Below, in pieces: positions 16,433-25,125 of a stretch of 45,326 bases of DNA. The notes under the pieces were generated by a model that saw nothing but the letters and a program-made list of their open reading frames with translations, did not search any database and had not been told where the DNA came from. Made by a program: the position numbers and the translations under genes. This DNA comes from CAZSCF01 sp964547585 (GTDB lineage: Bacteria; Patescibacteriota; Minisyncoccia; Moranbacterales; UBA2206), in the NCBI GenBank assembly GCA_964547585.1, contig CAZJOI010000007.1, forward strand, positions 1-45,326, written 5' to 3'. How positions within the stretch are numbered: the stretch's first letter is position 1; each line of letters begins with the position of its first letter.

Positions 16433-18481
16433 ATGAAGCTGGACAATCTTTTTAACCCAAAGTCCATTGCCATTATTGGCGCGTCAAGCGAGAAAGGAAA
16501 AGTCGGTAATTCAATTGCTAGAAATATTTTGAGCTTCGGGTATAGGGGCAAAGTTTTTTTGGTTAATCCAAAAAGAAAAAATATCTTAGGCCAAAAATGT
16601 TATAGCGATATTTCTGAAATCAAGGAAAAAATAGACTTGGCTATTATCGTAATTCCAGCCAAGCTTGTAAATGAAATAATTGAAAAATCAGCAGATAAAA
16701 TAAAAAATTTCATTATAATTTCGGCTGGTTTTTCTGAGATTGGAAAAGAAGGACGAAAGCGCGAAAAAGAACTGAAAAAAATAGTTGAAAAAAATAACCT
16801 GAAAATCCTTGGTCCAAATTGTCTTGGTTTTATTGACACAAAAATAAATCTCAATGCATCTTTTGCCGGAGATATGCCTCAGAAGGGAAACATCTGTCTT
16901 ATTTCTCAATCGGGGGCCCTAGCAGTAGCCTTTATGGATATTGTGCAAAAAGAAAATTTGGGCTTTTCTCAGGTTATTTCTGTGGGCAATAAGATGCAAT
17001 TAGATGAATGTGATCTTTTGGAATATTTTGTTAAAGATAATAATGTTAAGGTTATTGGAATGTATCTGGAGGGAATAAAAAACGGTCAAGACTTTATTGC
17101 TAGAGCTCAAAAAATTTCTAAAATTAAACCCATTGTCGTTCTGAAGGCTGGAAAAACTGAAAAAGCGCAAAAAGCCATCACTTCTCATACGGGTGCCTTA
17201 GCTGGTAGCAATGAGGTAATGCAGGCAGCTTTCGAGAAAGCCGGTATTATTAATGCTGAAAATCTAGAAGCATTTTTCAGTTTGTTGTCTTTTTTCTCTC
17301 TGGCGAATTTTTCCAAGGAAAATCAAGTGGCGATCGTTACCAATGCGGGCGGGCCGGGCGTTTTGGCTACGGATGCTTTCTATAAAAAAGAAATAAAGCT
17401 GGCTGAAATTGAACCAAAGATTAAAGAAAGTTTGAAGAAATTTTTGCCAGCTGAATCATCTTTGCAAAATCCTATTGATCTTCTGGGTGATGCGCAGGAA
17501 GATAGATACGAAAAGACTCTGGCTGAAATAAAAAAGCAAAAAAATATTGGGACGATTATTTCTATTTTGACGCCTCAAGGACAGACTCCGGTGGACAAAA
17601 TTGCAGAAAAATTGGTGAGTTTTGCAAAAAAAAATAAAAATATACAACTCCTATGTTCTTTTATTGGTGGCAAAAGAATTGAAAGGGCTGAACTTCTTTT
17701 GAAAAAAAATAATATTCCAAATTTTTCTTTTCCAGAACAAGCTGTTGGAGTTTTGGAAAAGTACTCCATCTGGAAGAAGTACGAAATTGCAGGAGAGACC
17801 AGTTTTTCAAAAGATGACAAAAGAGTGAAAGAGGTTGAGGCAATAATAAAAAAAGCTAAGGAAGAAGGACGGGGTGCTTTGTTTTTTCAAGAAGCAAGTG
17901 ATCTGCTAAAAAAATACAAAATAAATGTAGTAAGGCATTGGACAAGCGATTCGATAGATAAAATCGAGTTTCCAGTTGCAGTCAAAATTGATAGTGATAA
18001 GGTTTTGCACAAAACAGATCTCAACGGTTTGGTTTTGGGAGTGGCTGATCAAAAAAAGCTCGGGGAAGCAATAAATGAAATGAGAGTGAATTTTCCCGAG
18101 GAAAATATCATCATTCAGCCAATGCTTTCAAGACAAATAGAGCTCATTCTAGGTATCAAAAAAGACCCCTCTTTCGGTCCGGTTATTGTTTATGGACTCG
18201 GAGGCATATATACAGAAGTTTTCAAAATGGTTAATTTTTTGGTTGCACCGCTTGGCTTAGAGGACATAAAAAGATCCCTTCTGAAAAGCAAAATTGGTTT
18301 TATTTTCAGAAAAACCAGAGGACAATATTCATATAATCTCGAAAATATTGCTGAAATTTTGTGGAAAATTTGGATAATGGCTAATGAAGTAGAAGAAATA
18401 AAGGAGCTTGATATCAACCCTCTTCTTGTCTATAATAATGGCAAGGACGATACGGCGGTGGATATAAAAATTATTATTTAA
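16433..18481 (+). CDS. ADP-forming acetate-CoA ligase (fused alpha-beta)
   Basis: Converts acetyl-CoA + ADP + Pi to acetate + CoA + ATP, a substrate-level phosphorylation step common in archaea and CPR. Domains in order: CoA-binding (FNPKSIAIIGASSEKGKVGN), a succinyl-CoA-ligase-like flavodoxin domain with ILGPNCLGFID and LISQSGALAVAF, the phospho-His segment KAGKTEKAQKAITSHTGALAG, a second ligase domain, and a C-terminal ATP-grasp domain (about 475-682) with VAVKIDSDKVLHKTDLNG, GLGGIYTEVFKM and ELDINPLLVYN. The length of 682 aa is typical for the fused form. Together with porGDAB it would turn pyruvate into acetate and ATP. Other acyl-CoAs may also be substrates. Confidence 0.93.
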   Translation: MKLDNLFNPKSIAIIGASSEKGKVGNSIARNILSFGYRGKVFLVNPKRKNILGQKCYSDISEIKEKIDLAIIVIPAKLVNEIIEKSADKIKNFIIISAGFSEIGKEGRKREKELKKIVEKNNLKILGPNCLGFIDTKINLNASFAGDMPQKGNICLISQSGALAVAFMDIVQKENLGFSQVISVGNKMQLDECDLLEYFVKDNNVKVIGMYLEGIKNGQDFIARAQKISKIKPIVVLKAGKTEKAQKAITSHTGALAGSNEVMQAAFEKAGIINAENLEAFFSLLSFFSLANFSKENQVAIVTNAGGPGVLATDAFYKKEIKLAEIEPKIKESLKKFLPAESSLQNPIDLLGDAQEDRYEKTLAEIKKQKNIGTIISILTPQGQTPVDKIAEKLVSFAKKNKNIQLLCSFIGGKRIERAELLLKKNNIPNFSFPEQAVGVLEKYSIWKKYEIAGETSFSKDDKRVKEVEAIIKKAKEEGRGALFFQEASDLLKKYKINVVRHWTSDSIDKIEFPVAVKIDSDKVLHKTDLNGLVLGVADQKKLGEAINEMRVNFPEENIIIQPMLSRQIELILGIKKDPSFGPVIVYGLGGIYTEVFKMVNFLVAPLGLEDIKRSLLKSKIGFIFRKTRGQYSYNLENIAEILWKIWIMANEVEEIKELDINPLLVYNNGKDDTAVDIKIII

Positions 18482-18499
18482 TTAAATTAACTTAAAAAA

Positions 18500-19072
18500 A
18501 TGGAAAAAAAGAAAATAAAAATTCTAATAGTAGATGATAATAATGATATCAGAACCGTATATGCCGAAGTTTTTAGAAAAAGTGGCTTTGAAGTTGAGGA
18601 AGCAATTGATGGTCTTGACGGTTTGGATAAGGCTACCAAAAATATCCCAGACATTGTTTTTACCGGTATTATTATGCCAAGAATGGATGGCTTTGACTTG
18701 ATGACGAGTCTCAAGAAAAATGTCGCAACTAAGGACATCCCGGTAATTATTTCTTCTCACATGGGTCGCGAGGAGGATCAAAAAAAGGCCATGAATTTGG
18801 GTGCCAAGGACTTTATTGTAAAAACGATGAATACTCCCAATGAGATTGTTGAAAAGGTAGAAGCGATGTTTTGTGCTGATATGTATAAGTTGAAAATTGT
18901 GGAAAATGAATTGGATGCCGAAAGACTTGTTTCTGCAATGCAGCTTGGCAAAGGGATGAAGTGTCCTAAATGCGGTGAAGGCCTAATGATTTCTCTTGAA
19001 TTGGTGGATCCTGATGAAAAGGACTTTAAAGCAAATATCAGTTGTCCTAAATGCGGACGAATAAAAAAATAA
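18500..19072 (+). CDS. Pseudo-receiver fused to a C-terminal zinc ribbon
   Basis: Residues 5-122 form a CheY-like receiver with the acidic pair D12-D13, S85/S86 and K108. The phospho-acceptor position, however, reads VFTGIIMPRMDG with Gly56 (codon GGT, 18665-18667) instead of Asp. This is a one-base difference from GAT. A helical linker follows, then a zinc ribbon with C155-x2-C158 and C182-x2-C185. As written it cannot be phosphorylated in the usual way, so it may work as a constitutive or atypical receiver, or the base may be an error. The ribbon could bind nucleic acid or protein. No partner kinase is nearby; recJ follows. Confidence 0.88.
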   Translation: MEKKKIKILIVDDNNDIRTVYAEVFRKSGFEVEEAIDGLDGLDKATKNIPDIVFTGIIMPRMDGFDLMTSLKKNVATKDIPVIISSHMGREEDQKKAMNLGAKDFIVKTMNTPNEIVEKVEAMFCADMYKLKIVENELDAERLVSAMQLGKGMKCPKCGEGLMISLELVDPDEKDFKANISCPKCGRIKK

Positions 19073-19081
19073 TACCCGCTG

Positions 19082-19141
19082 GTTTTATAATTAAAAATAT
19101 TGAAAATAAAACGGGGTAGTGCCTCGTTTTATAATTAAAAA
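19082..19141 (+). repeat. Direct repeat in the recJ leader
   Basis: GTTTTATAATTAAAAA occurs twice, at 19082-19097 and 19126-19141, 44 nt apart. Each copy contains a TATAAT. The second copy ends 8 nt before the recJ ATG. Confidence 0.6.
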
Positions 19142-19149
19142 AACAAAAA

Positions 19150-20871
19150 ATGACACATTTTTGGAATTGGAAATTGAAAGAATCAGCAACTCCATTTAAC
19201 GATGAACTAACAAGTAAATTCAGTTCGATAATTTTACAATTGCTTTTTAATCGTGGCATTAAAAACAAAGAAAGTATTGAAAATTTTCTGAACTTTGATT
19301 ACGAAAAAAATATTTCCAATCCATTCGATTTTTCTCAAATGGAAAAAGCCCTTGAGAGAATCGGATCTGCCATAAAGAAAAAAGAAAAAATAGCTATTTT
19401 TGGGGACTATGACGCTGATGGTGTGACGGCGACAGTCTTGCTAACGGAAGCTCTGAAGGACTTGGGTGTGGGAAAAATTATTCCTTATATTCCGGACAGA
19501 CAAATTGAGGGTTATGGAATGAACGCTGAGGCCTTGAATTTTTTACAAAAAGAAGGTGTAAATCTCATCATTACAGTTGATTGTGGTATAACCAATATTT
19601 CCGAAGTTGCAAAAGCCAAAGAACTCGGGATGGATGTCGTTATTACGGATCATCATCATGTGCCAGCTGTTGTGCCTGAAGCGATTGCCGTTCTTAATCC
19701 GCATATGGAAGGTGAAGAAAATAAATGCAAATATTTATCCGGAGTCGGCGTAGCCTTCAAATTGGCCGAGGCTTTGTATCAAAGATTACAACCAGAAAAA
19801 ATAAACCAAACGAAATGGATGCTGGATTTGGTAGCCATTGGAACTATCGCTGACTGTGTACCGCTTCTCGGAGAAAATAGATTGCTGGTTAAATATGGCT
19901 TAGTCGTGCTTTCAAAAACAAGACGAGCTGGACTTTTGGAAATGTTTAGTGTGGGTAGAATTTCTGTTTCTGAGGATGATATTCCAGATACTCACCGAGT
20001 GGCTTTTCAAATATCTCCCAGAATAAATGCGGCAGGCAGGATGGATCATGCTAATGTGGCATATAACTTACTAGTTGAAAAAAATCGTCCCGAAGGGCGC
20101 ATAATGGCGCTGGAACTGGAAGGTAAAAATCAAGAAAGACAAAAAGTAACGGCGGAAATTGTGCGGGAAATAAAAATTATTGCTGAAAATTCTTTTAAAG
20201 ACAGAAAATTTATTTATGCTGAAAATGCTCATTGGCCAGTTGGGCTTTTGGGGCTGGTGGCTGGAAAAATAGCGGACGAATTCAAGAAGCCAACGATGAT
20301 ATTGCAAAAACAAGGAAATGAGTTTGCTGGATCATTGCGCAGTATTCCGCAAGTAAATGTAATTGAAACTTTGGAAAAGTGCTCAAAATTTCTGGAAAAA
20401 TTTGGTGGGCATTCGCAGGCGGCTGGAGTCAGAGTAAAAAATGTTAACTTGGAAAATTTTTGCACAAAGATGTCAGAACTTATCGAGAAAGAATTGGAAG
20501 GCAAAGAAATGAATTTGGCGCGTGAAGCGGATATGGAAATAAAATCAGATGACATTGGTTGGGAACTTTTGTTGGAGCTCAAGAAAATGGAACCTTTTGG
20601 AGAGGGAAATAGCGAGCCGATATTCATCATCAAAGATTTGATAGTTGAGGATGTGAAAATTGTTGGCAATGGCAATAAACATCTGAAAATGTTTTTGCGA
20701 GCCCAAAGTGGCAGTCCAAAGATATTTGATGCAATATTTTTTGGAGGAGGAAATGATTTTGGAAAAATAAAAAAAGGTGATAGGATAGATATTGCTGGTA
20801 ATTTGAGTCAAGACGAATGGAATGGTAATAAAAAAATTCAACTGAAGGTTATTGATTTGAAAATAAGCTAA
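19150..20871 (+). CDS. recJ: Single-stranded-DNA-specific exonuclease RecJ
   Basis: 5'-3' exonuclease of the DHH superfamily used in recombination and mismatch/base repair. The motifs are AIFGDYDADGVTATVLLTEA (motif I-II metal ligands), TVDCGI, VVITDHHHVP (the DHH signature), LNPH, a DLVAIGTIADCVPL segment, the DHHA1 domain with GHSQAAGVRV, and a C-terminal OB-fold (ELKKMEPFGEGNSEPIF). At 573 aa it matches E. coli RecJ. rnhA begins 20 nt downstream but has its own promoter within the recJ 3' end. Confidence 0.96.
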   Translation: MTHFWNWKLKESATPFNDELTSKFSSIILQLLFNRGIKNKESIENFLNFDYEKNISNPFDFSQMEKALERIGSAIKKKEKIAIFGDYDADGVTATVLLTEALKDLGVGKIIPYIPDRQIEGYGMNAEALNFLQKEGVNLIITVDCGITNISEVAKAKELGMDVVITDHHHVPAVVPEAIAVLNPHMEGEENKCKYLSGVGVAFKLAEALYQRLQPEKINQTKWMLDLVAIGTIADCVPLLGENRLLVKYGLVVLSKTRRAGLLEMFSVGRISVSEDDIPDTHRVAFQISPRINAAGRMDHANVAYNLLVEKNRPEGRIMALELEGKNQERQKVTAEIVREIKIIAENSFKDRKFIYAENAHWPVGLLGLVAGKIADEFKKPTMILQKQGNEFAGSLRSIPQVNVIETLEKCSKFLEKFGGHSQAAGVRVKNVNLENFCTKMSELIEKELEGKEMNLAREADMEIKSDDIGWELLLELKKMEPFGEGNSEPIFIIKDLIVEDVKIVGNGNKHLKMFLRAQSGSPKIFDAIFFGGGNDFGKIKKGDRIDIAGNLSQDEWNGNKKIQLKVIDLKIS

Positions 20872-20885
20872 AAAATAAGTATAAT
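20857..20885 (+). promoter_or_regulatory. Promoter placing rnhA on a leaderless mRNA
   Basis: TTGAAA (20857-20862), exactly 17 nt, TATAAT (20880-20885), then only 6 nt before the ATG at 20892. The expected start site coincides with the A of the start codon. The -35 box lies inside recJ. Confidence 0.7.
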
Positions 20886-20891
20886 AGTTGT

Positions 20892-21323
20892 ATGTCGGAA
20901 AAAATCATAATGTATACAGACGGCGGATCCAGAAATAATCCTGGTCCAGCGGCCATTGGTGTTTATGTCGAAACACTCAGCAAAAAGTACGGAGAATGCA
21001 TTGGAATAAAAACCAACAATGAAGCTGAATATGCGGCATTGATTTTCGGTCTCAAGAAAGTGAAGGCTTTGATTGGTAAAGATAAAATAAAAAAATGCGA
21101 GATCGAATGTCGATTGGACAGTGAATTGGTAGTCAAGCAACTCAACCACGAATACAAATTGAAAGAAAAACATATTCAAGATTTTTTTATTGAAATATGG
21201 AATTTGACACTGGATTTCGGTAAAGTGACTTTTGTTCATATTCCGCGAGAAAAAAACAAGATTGCTGACGCTTTGGTCAACGAAGCGTTGGACGGGCAAA
21301 TGAAACAAAATAGATTATTATAA
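20892..21323 (+). CDS. rnhA: Ribonuclease HI-type
   Basis: Degrades RNA in RNA-DNA hybrids. The catalytic residues are recognisable: Asp in YTDGGSRNNPGPAA, Glu in NNEAEYAAL, Asp in RLDSELVVKQL and Asp in KIADALVNEAL. The 143-aa length and the NNPGPA motif place it in the short, archaeal-like RNase HI group lacking the basic protrusion of the E. coli enzyme. No Shine-Dalgarno sequence is present, and a consensus promoter ends 6 nt before ATG, so the message is probably leaderless. Confidence 0.93.
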   Translation: MSEKIIMYTDGGSRNNPGPAAIGVYVETLSKKYGECIGIKTNNEAEYAALIFGLKKVKALIGKDKIKKCEIECRLDSELVVKQLNHEYKLKEKHIQDFFIEIWNLTLDFGKVTFVHIPREKNKIADALVNEALDGQMKQNRLL

Positions 21324-21488
21324 TAAGTTATAAAAAAGTCCCGCGACCAATTCCAGCATAGTTTTGTAATAATGTAAAATTTCTACTGCGAATTCGCCTA
21401 CGGCTTAAGTTGGTAATAAAATAAAATTTAAATAACGAATTGGTGCGGGAAGCTCATTTTTGTGGCTGCTCGTACCTTGCAGACAAAA

Positions 21489-22511
21489 ATGGCGAAAAAT
21501 AAAAAGAAATGGATATTTTTGGTAATAATCATTGCACTGATTGGTGGCGGAGCTTATTATTTCAAAACCAAGAAAGCTGCTGTTGAATATATAACCCAAA
21601 AAGCTGAAAAAGGAACTTTGGCGCAGACGGTTTCGGTAACCGGAAAACTGGTAGCCAAGGAACAAGCAGACTTGTCTTTCAAGGTTAGTGGTCGCGTTGA
21701 GGCGATGTATGTTGATATTGGCGATAAAGTCCAGAAAGGTCAAAAAATTGCTACAATCGACAAGGGGATAATGAATGAGCAATTAACAGAGGCGCAAGAA
21801 TATTTGATTGCACAAAGAAATACTCTATATGACATGAAAAAGCGTAAAGCCACTTACAGCTGGGCACAGGAAGATGCACAAAGGGCAATGATAAGAAAGG
21901 CTGAAGCGGCTGTAGCCGCCGTAAAAGAACAAATTTCAGAAACTACGCTTTATTCTCCAATTGGTGGAATAGTGATTACCAAGAATGTCGATGAAGGCGA
22001 AACGACCGTGGCTAACGCTGTGACTGCCAATACATCTGTTGTGACTATTGCCAGAGAAGGTGAGTTGGAAGTGCAAGCTAATGTACCGGAATCAGACATC
22101 ATTAAAATTATCTTGGGCCAAAAAGCGGAGGTAACTCTGGATGCTTTCAGTGCCGAAGATATTTTTCCGGCGGAAATTGTGGAAATTGAACCATCCGCCA
22201 CAGTTATCCAAGATGTGGTTTATTATAAAGTCAAACTTAAATTTCCCTCTTATGATTCCAGGTTTAAAAATGGTATGAGTGCCGATACCGATATTCACAC
22301 AGCCGAAAAGAACAATGTGGTTTTTATTCCCGAAAGAGCCATTAAGGAGGATGGAGATGGAAAATATGTAGAAATTCTCAAAGATGAAAAGAAAAATATA
22401 ATCGAAAGAGTTAATGTTGGTACTGGTATGCGCGGCGATGATGGTATGATTGAAATTGCTTCTGGCCTTTCTGGCGGAGAAAATGTGATTACAATTTCCA
22501 AGACACAATAA
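21489..22511 (+). CDS. Membrane-fusion (HlyD/MacA-like) adaptor protein
   Basis: Periplasmic-adaptor-type protein of an ABC exporter. I place the start at ATG 21489 (MAKNKKKW), followed by a TM anchor (about residues 8-26). Next come a biotinyl-lipoyl half-motif (ADLSFKVSGRVEAMYVDIGD), a short alpha-hairpin (about 95-155), the second half-motif (TLYSPIGGIVITKNVDEGE), a beta-barrel and a membrane-proximal domain. An upstream GTG at 21462 would add nine residues but has no support. ATPase and permeases follow at 23029-26503. In a single-membrane cell, adaptors of this type work without an outer-membrane channel. An antisense lipoprotein gene separates it from the rest of the operon. Confidence 0.9.
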   Translation: MAKNKKKWIFLVIIIALIGGGAYYFKTKKAAVEYITQKAEKGTLAQTVSVTGKLVAKEQADLSFKVSGRVEAMYVDIGDKVQKGQKIATIDKGIMNEQLTEAQEYLIAQRNTLYDMKKRKATYSWAQEDAQRAMIRKAEAAVAAVKEQISETTLYSPIGGIVITKNVDEGETTVANAVTANTSVVTIAREGELEVQANVPESDIIKIILGQKAEVTLDAFSAEDIFPAEIVEIEPSATVIQDVVYYKVKLKFPSYDSRFKNGMSADTDIHTAEKNNVVFIPERAIKEDGDGKYVEILKDEKKNIIERVNVGTGMRGDDGMIEIASGLSGGENVITISKTQ

Positions 22512-22558
22512 AAAAAGCCCGCGTACTCTTGATTGCGAATTTTCACAATCAGTTTCCG
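22510..22558 (-). terminator. Terminator of the minus-strand lipoprotein gene
   Basis: Read on the minus strand, GCGG, ACTGATTG, a loop, CAATCAAGAGT and GCGGGC form a stem, followed by TTTTTTT. It overlaps the stop codon of the adaptor gene and separates two convergent genes. Confidence 0.7.
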
Positions 22559-22580
22559 CGAAGCTAGTTGCCAGAATGGC

Positions 22581-22943
22581 TTAGTGGTGATATTTTGTAT
22601 CCCAGAAGACGCGCCATGAATGGACATAATAAAAAATTTTTCCATCATCAGATATTTCTTCAAAAGCCATTTTGATGTGTATGTCGTTTCCCTTTTTAAA
22701 CTGTGAAAGCCTTTGAAATTTTTCTTGCTGATCCTCACTGGCAAAAAGCATTGTAGTTCTGTTGTTGATTAAAACCTTTACGAACACCTCTTTTTCTCCT
22801 TTTTGGGCCAGAAGCAACATTCGGTCTGTAATGGACGCGTCTTCGAGTACAACTCCGTAAAAATCTTTTTCCTGCATGTTTGCGCATCCGTATAGAGATG
22901 CAATAATAACAAATACAACAATCGAGATATATTTCGCTTTCAT
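22581..22943 (-). CDS. Small lipoprotein of unknown function
   Basis: A 120-aa protein and the only minus-strand protein gene in the window. The N-terminus MKAKYISIVVFVIIASLYGC is a signal peptide ending in a lipobox with Cys20, so it should be lipidated and face outward. The mature part is mixed beta/alpha (VFVKVLINNRTTMLF, a charged QQEKFQRLSQFKKGNDIHIKM segment) with no family I recognise; an OB-like fold is possible. It has a strong AGGAGG six bases before ATG and a perfect TTGACA-17-TATAAT promoter, unlike its neighbours. It splits the MacAB-like operon, so it looks inserted. It may be foreign in origin. Confidence 0.8.
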   Translation of the reverse strand: MKAKYISIVVFVIIASLYGCANMQEKDFYGVVLEDASITDRMLLLAQKGEKEVFVKVLINNRTTMLFASEDQQEKFQRLSQFKKGNDIHIKMAFEEISDDGKIFYYVHSWRVFWDTKYHH

Positions 22944-23006
22944 GGTTCCTCCTTTTGGCTTTTTAAGCCATAAATTGTTTTTGTAGGTACTTAATACTAA
23001 CTATCG

Positions 23007-23035
23007 ATTATACTCTAAAATAACCAAAATGTCAA
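23007..23035 (-). promoter_or_regulatory. Consensus sigma70 promoter of the lipoprotein gene
   Basis: On the minus strand, TTGACA (23035-23030), 17 nt, TATAAT (23012-23007). Both boxes are perfect. The -35 box overlaps the start codon of the ATPase gene (ATG at 23029), so occupancy could interfere with transcription of the exporter. Confidence 0.85.
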
Positions 23036-23754
23036 TACCTCTAATCCAAGTTCAAGATTTATGTAAAACATATGGCGATGAGGAGGCCAAAACCACCGCT
23101 CTTTGCGGTGCCAATTTTACCATTGAAAAAGGGGAGTTCGTTTCTATTATGGGTCCATCTGGATCGGGTAAATCAACATTAATGCAACTTCTGGGGCTGC
23201 TTGATCGTCCAACTGATGGCAAATATTTTTTGGAAGGCAAAGATACAGAAAATTTCAATGATGATATTTTGGCAGTTCTGCGAAATAAAAAGCTTGGATT
23301 TGTTTTTCAGTCATTTAATCTTTTGCCGAGAACTTCAGTTTTTGAAAATGTAGAATTACCTCTTCTTTATGATGAAAAGTTAAGAGAAAATAATAAAAAT
23401 AAAGTTGACGCAGCTCTTTTGGCTGTGGGGATGGAACATCGTGCGACATATCTTTCCAATCAGCTTTCAGGTGGAGAAAAACAAAGAGTGGCCATCGCTC
23501 GTGCGTTGGTTAATGATCCGGAAATTATTTTTGCTGATGAACCAACGGGAAACTTGGATTCTAAGTCCGGACTGCAAATTATGAAAATTTTGCAGAAGCT
23601 CAACAATGAAGGACGTACTATCATTTTAGTAACACACGAAACTTATACAGCCGAACACGCCAAACGAATTCTATATGTCAAAGATGGTGCTATTATTGCT
23701 GATGACTTGGTTAAAAATAGAAGAATCGCGGAGGAGGGGGAACTTCTGAAATAA
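23029..23754 (+). CDS. ABC transporter ATPase (MacB/LolD type)
   Basis: ATP-binding subunit of the exporter, 241 aa. Walker A GPSGSGKSTL (about 42-51), Q-loop VFQSFNLLPRTSVFENV, signature LSGGEKQRVAIARAL, Walker B IIFADEPTGNLD and the H-loop VTHE are all intact. The sequence is typical of the MacB/LolD/FtsE-like '3.A.1.122' group that pairs with FtsX-fold permeases. Two such permeases follow (23875 and 25250) and an adaptor precedes, so they form one system: MFP + ATPase + two permeases. Substrate unknown; antimicrobial peptides, lipoproteins or cell-wall factors are usual for the family. Confidence 0.95.
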   Translation: MSIPLIQVQDLCKTYGDEEAKTTALCGANFTIEKGEFVSIMGPSGSGKSTLMQLLGLLDRPTDGKYFLEGKDTENFNDDILAVLRNKKLGFVFQSFNLLPRTSVFENVELPLLYDEKLRENNKNKVDAALLAVGMEHRATYLSNQLSGGEKQRVAIARALVNDPEIIFADEPTGNLDSKSGLQIMKILQKLNNEGRTIILVTHETYTAEHAKRILYVKDGAIIADDLVKNRRIAEEGELLK

Positions 23755-23865
23755 TTTTAAATTTTAAGTTTTAAATTTTAAATGAATTTGGAATTTTTAA
23801 ATGTTATAATTTCAAAATTTATTCATTTAATTTTCAATTAAAATTTAGAATTTAGAATTTAAAAT
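23752..23865. repeat. AT-rich palindromic spacer, copy 1
   Basis: It begins at the ATPase stop codon. The first 38 nt (23752-23789) are identical to 25126-25163 after the first permease. The 3' half carries inverted words (TTTATTCATTTA, AATTAAAATTTA), so the whole can fold on itself. Confidence 0.65.
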
Positions 23866-23874
23866 TTGCGAGCT

Positions 23875-25125
23875 ATGCGAGTATTGGATCCTATAAAAAT
23901 TTCTTACAAAAATCTGATGGCGGCGAAATTCCGCTCGTTTTTAACTATCTTGGGAATCGTGATTGGCGTGGGTTCAGTTATTATCATCATGGCCATCGGT
24001 CAATCAGCCCAAGCGCTTATTCTGGATCAGGTTTCCGGAATAGGTTCAAATTTAATTGGAATTTTACCGGGAGCATCTGATGAAAAAGGACCACCAGCAA
24101 CAGCACTTGGAATAAAGGTGGATACTTTAAGATACGCTGATTTGGAGGCTCTCAGAAATGGCAAAAATGTTCCAGAAATATCCGATGCGGCGGGATATGT
24201 TATGGGAACAACCACGGCAAATTATAAGGAAAATAGTATTGTTGCTTCTTTTACGGGAACGACTGCTAGCTATCTTAATGTCGAAAATACTAAAGTTGAA
24301 AAAGGTAGATTTTTTACTAAAGAAGAAGAATCTAATATGTCACGTGTGGCAGTAGTCGGAAAAAATATAATCAAAGATCTTTTCGGCGGAGAAGATCCAA
24401 TTGGCAAAACTCTCAAGATGAAAGATCAAAGTTTCACAGTTATTGGAGTTTTCGAAGAAAAAGGTAGCGGGGGTGGTCTAGGATCTTCCAGCGCGGATGA
24501 TTCCATTTTTGTGCCACTGGTGTCAGCGCAAAAATTGCTTATGGGTATCAATTATCTCGCATTTGCGAGAGCCAAGGCTAAAGATGCCGATTTGGTTCCC
24601 TATGCTATAGCTAATATAAAAACGACGTTACGCGAAAGACATAATATTGATAATCCAGCCGATGATGATTTTAGTGTGCGGGATCAGGCGCAGGCGGTTG
24701 AAATGATTAAAAAAATTACCAATGTGCTTAAATATTTTTTGCTAGCCATTGGTACGATTTCATTGATTGTGGGAGGCGTGGGAATTATGAATACGATGTT
24801 GATTGTGGTGAATCAGCGCATTCGTGAAGTGGGACTCAGAAAAGCGGTAGGAGCGAAAAATGAAGATATTCTGACGCAATTTTTGATTGAATCTGCCACT
24901 ATTTCTTTTTTTGGTGGCGTGTTTGGGATTATTTTTGGCGTCGTTATCTCTTTTATTGCAGCTATCATTATGCAAGCCTTGCAGTACTATTGGCCATTTA
25001 TGATTTCTTGGCAATCGATTGTGGTGGCGACCTTGGTTTCCATTGGAATCGGAATTTTGTTTGGCCTATATCCGGCCCGTAAAGCTTCAAAAATATCTCC
25101 AATGGAAGCACTGAGATATGAATAA
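23875..25125 (+). CDS. MacB-like ABC permease 1
   Basis: FtsX-fold permease: TM1 at about residues 20-45 (FLTILGIVIGVGSVIIIMAI), a large extracytoplasmic MacB_PCD domain (about 50-270), then three C-terminal helices with GGVGIMNTMLIVVNQRIREVGLRKAVGAK and YPARKASKISPMEALRYE. I set the start at ATG 23875 (MRVLDPIKISYKNL) rather than a TTG three codons upstream. It is paralogous to the next gene (similar order, C-terminal motif and length), so the transporter is probably a heterodimer with one ATPase gene. Confidence 0.93.
   Translation: MRVLDPIKISYKNLMAAKFRSFLTILGIVIGVGSVIIIMAIGQSAQALILDQVSGIGSNLIGILPGASDEKGPPATALGIKVDTLRYADLEALRNGKNVPEISDAAGYVMGTTTANYKENSIVASFTGTTASYLNVENTKVEKGRFFTKEEESNMSRVAVVGKNIIKDLFGGEDPIGKTLKMKDQSFTVIGVFEEKGSGGGLGSSSADDSIFVPLVSAQKLLMGINYLAFARAKAKDADLVPYAIANIKTTLRERHNIDNPADDDFSVRDQAQAVEMIKKITNVLKYFLLAIGTISLIVGGVGIMNTMLIVVNQRIREVGLRKAVGAKNEDILTQFLIESATISFFGGVFGIIFGVVISFIAAIIMQALQYYWPFMISWQSIVVATLVSIGIGILFGLYPARKASKISPMEALRYE

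Noticed and set aside
21386..21400. GCGAATTCGC palindrome upstream of the adaptor gene as an operator
   Set aside because: A single 10-bp palindrome without a matching regulator or second copy; not enough to call a site.
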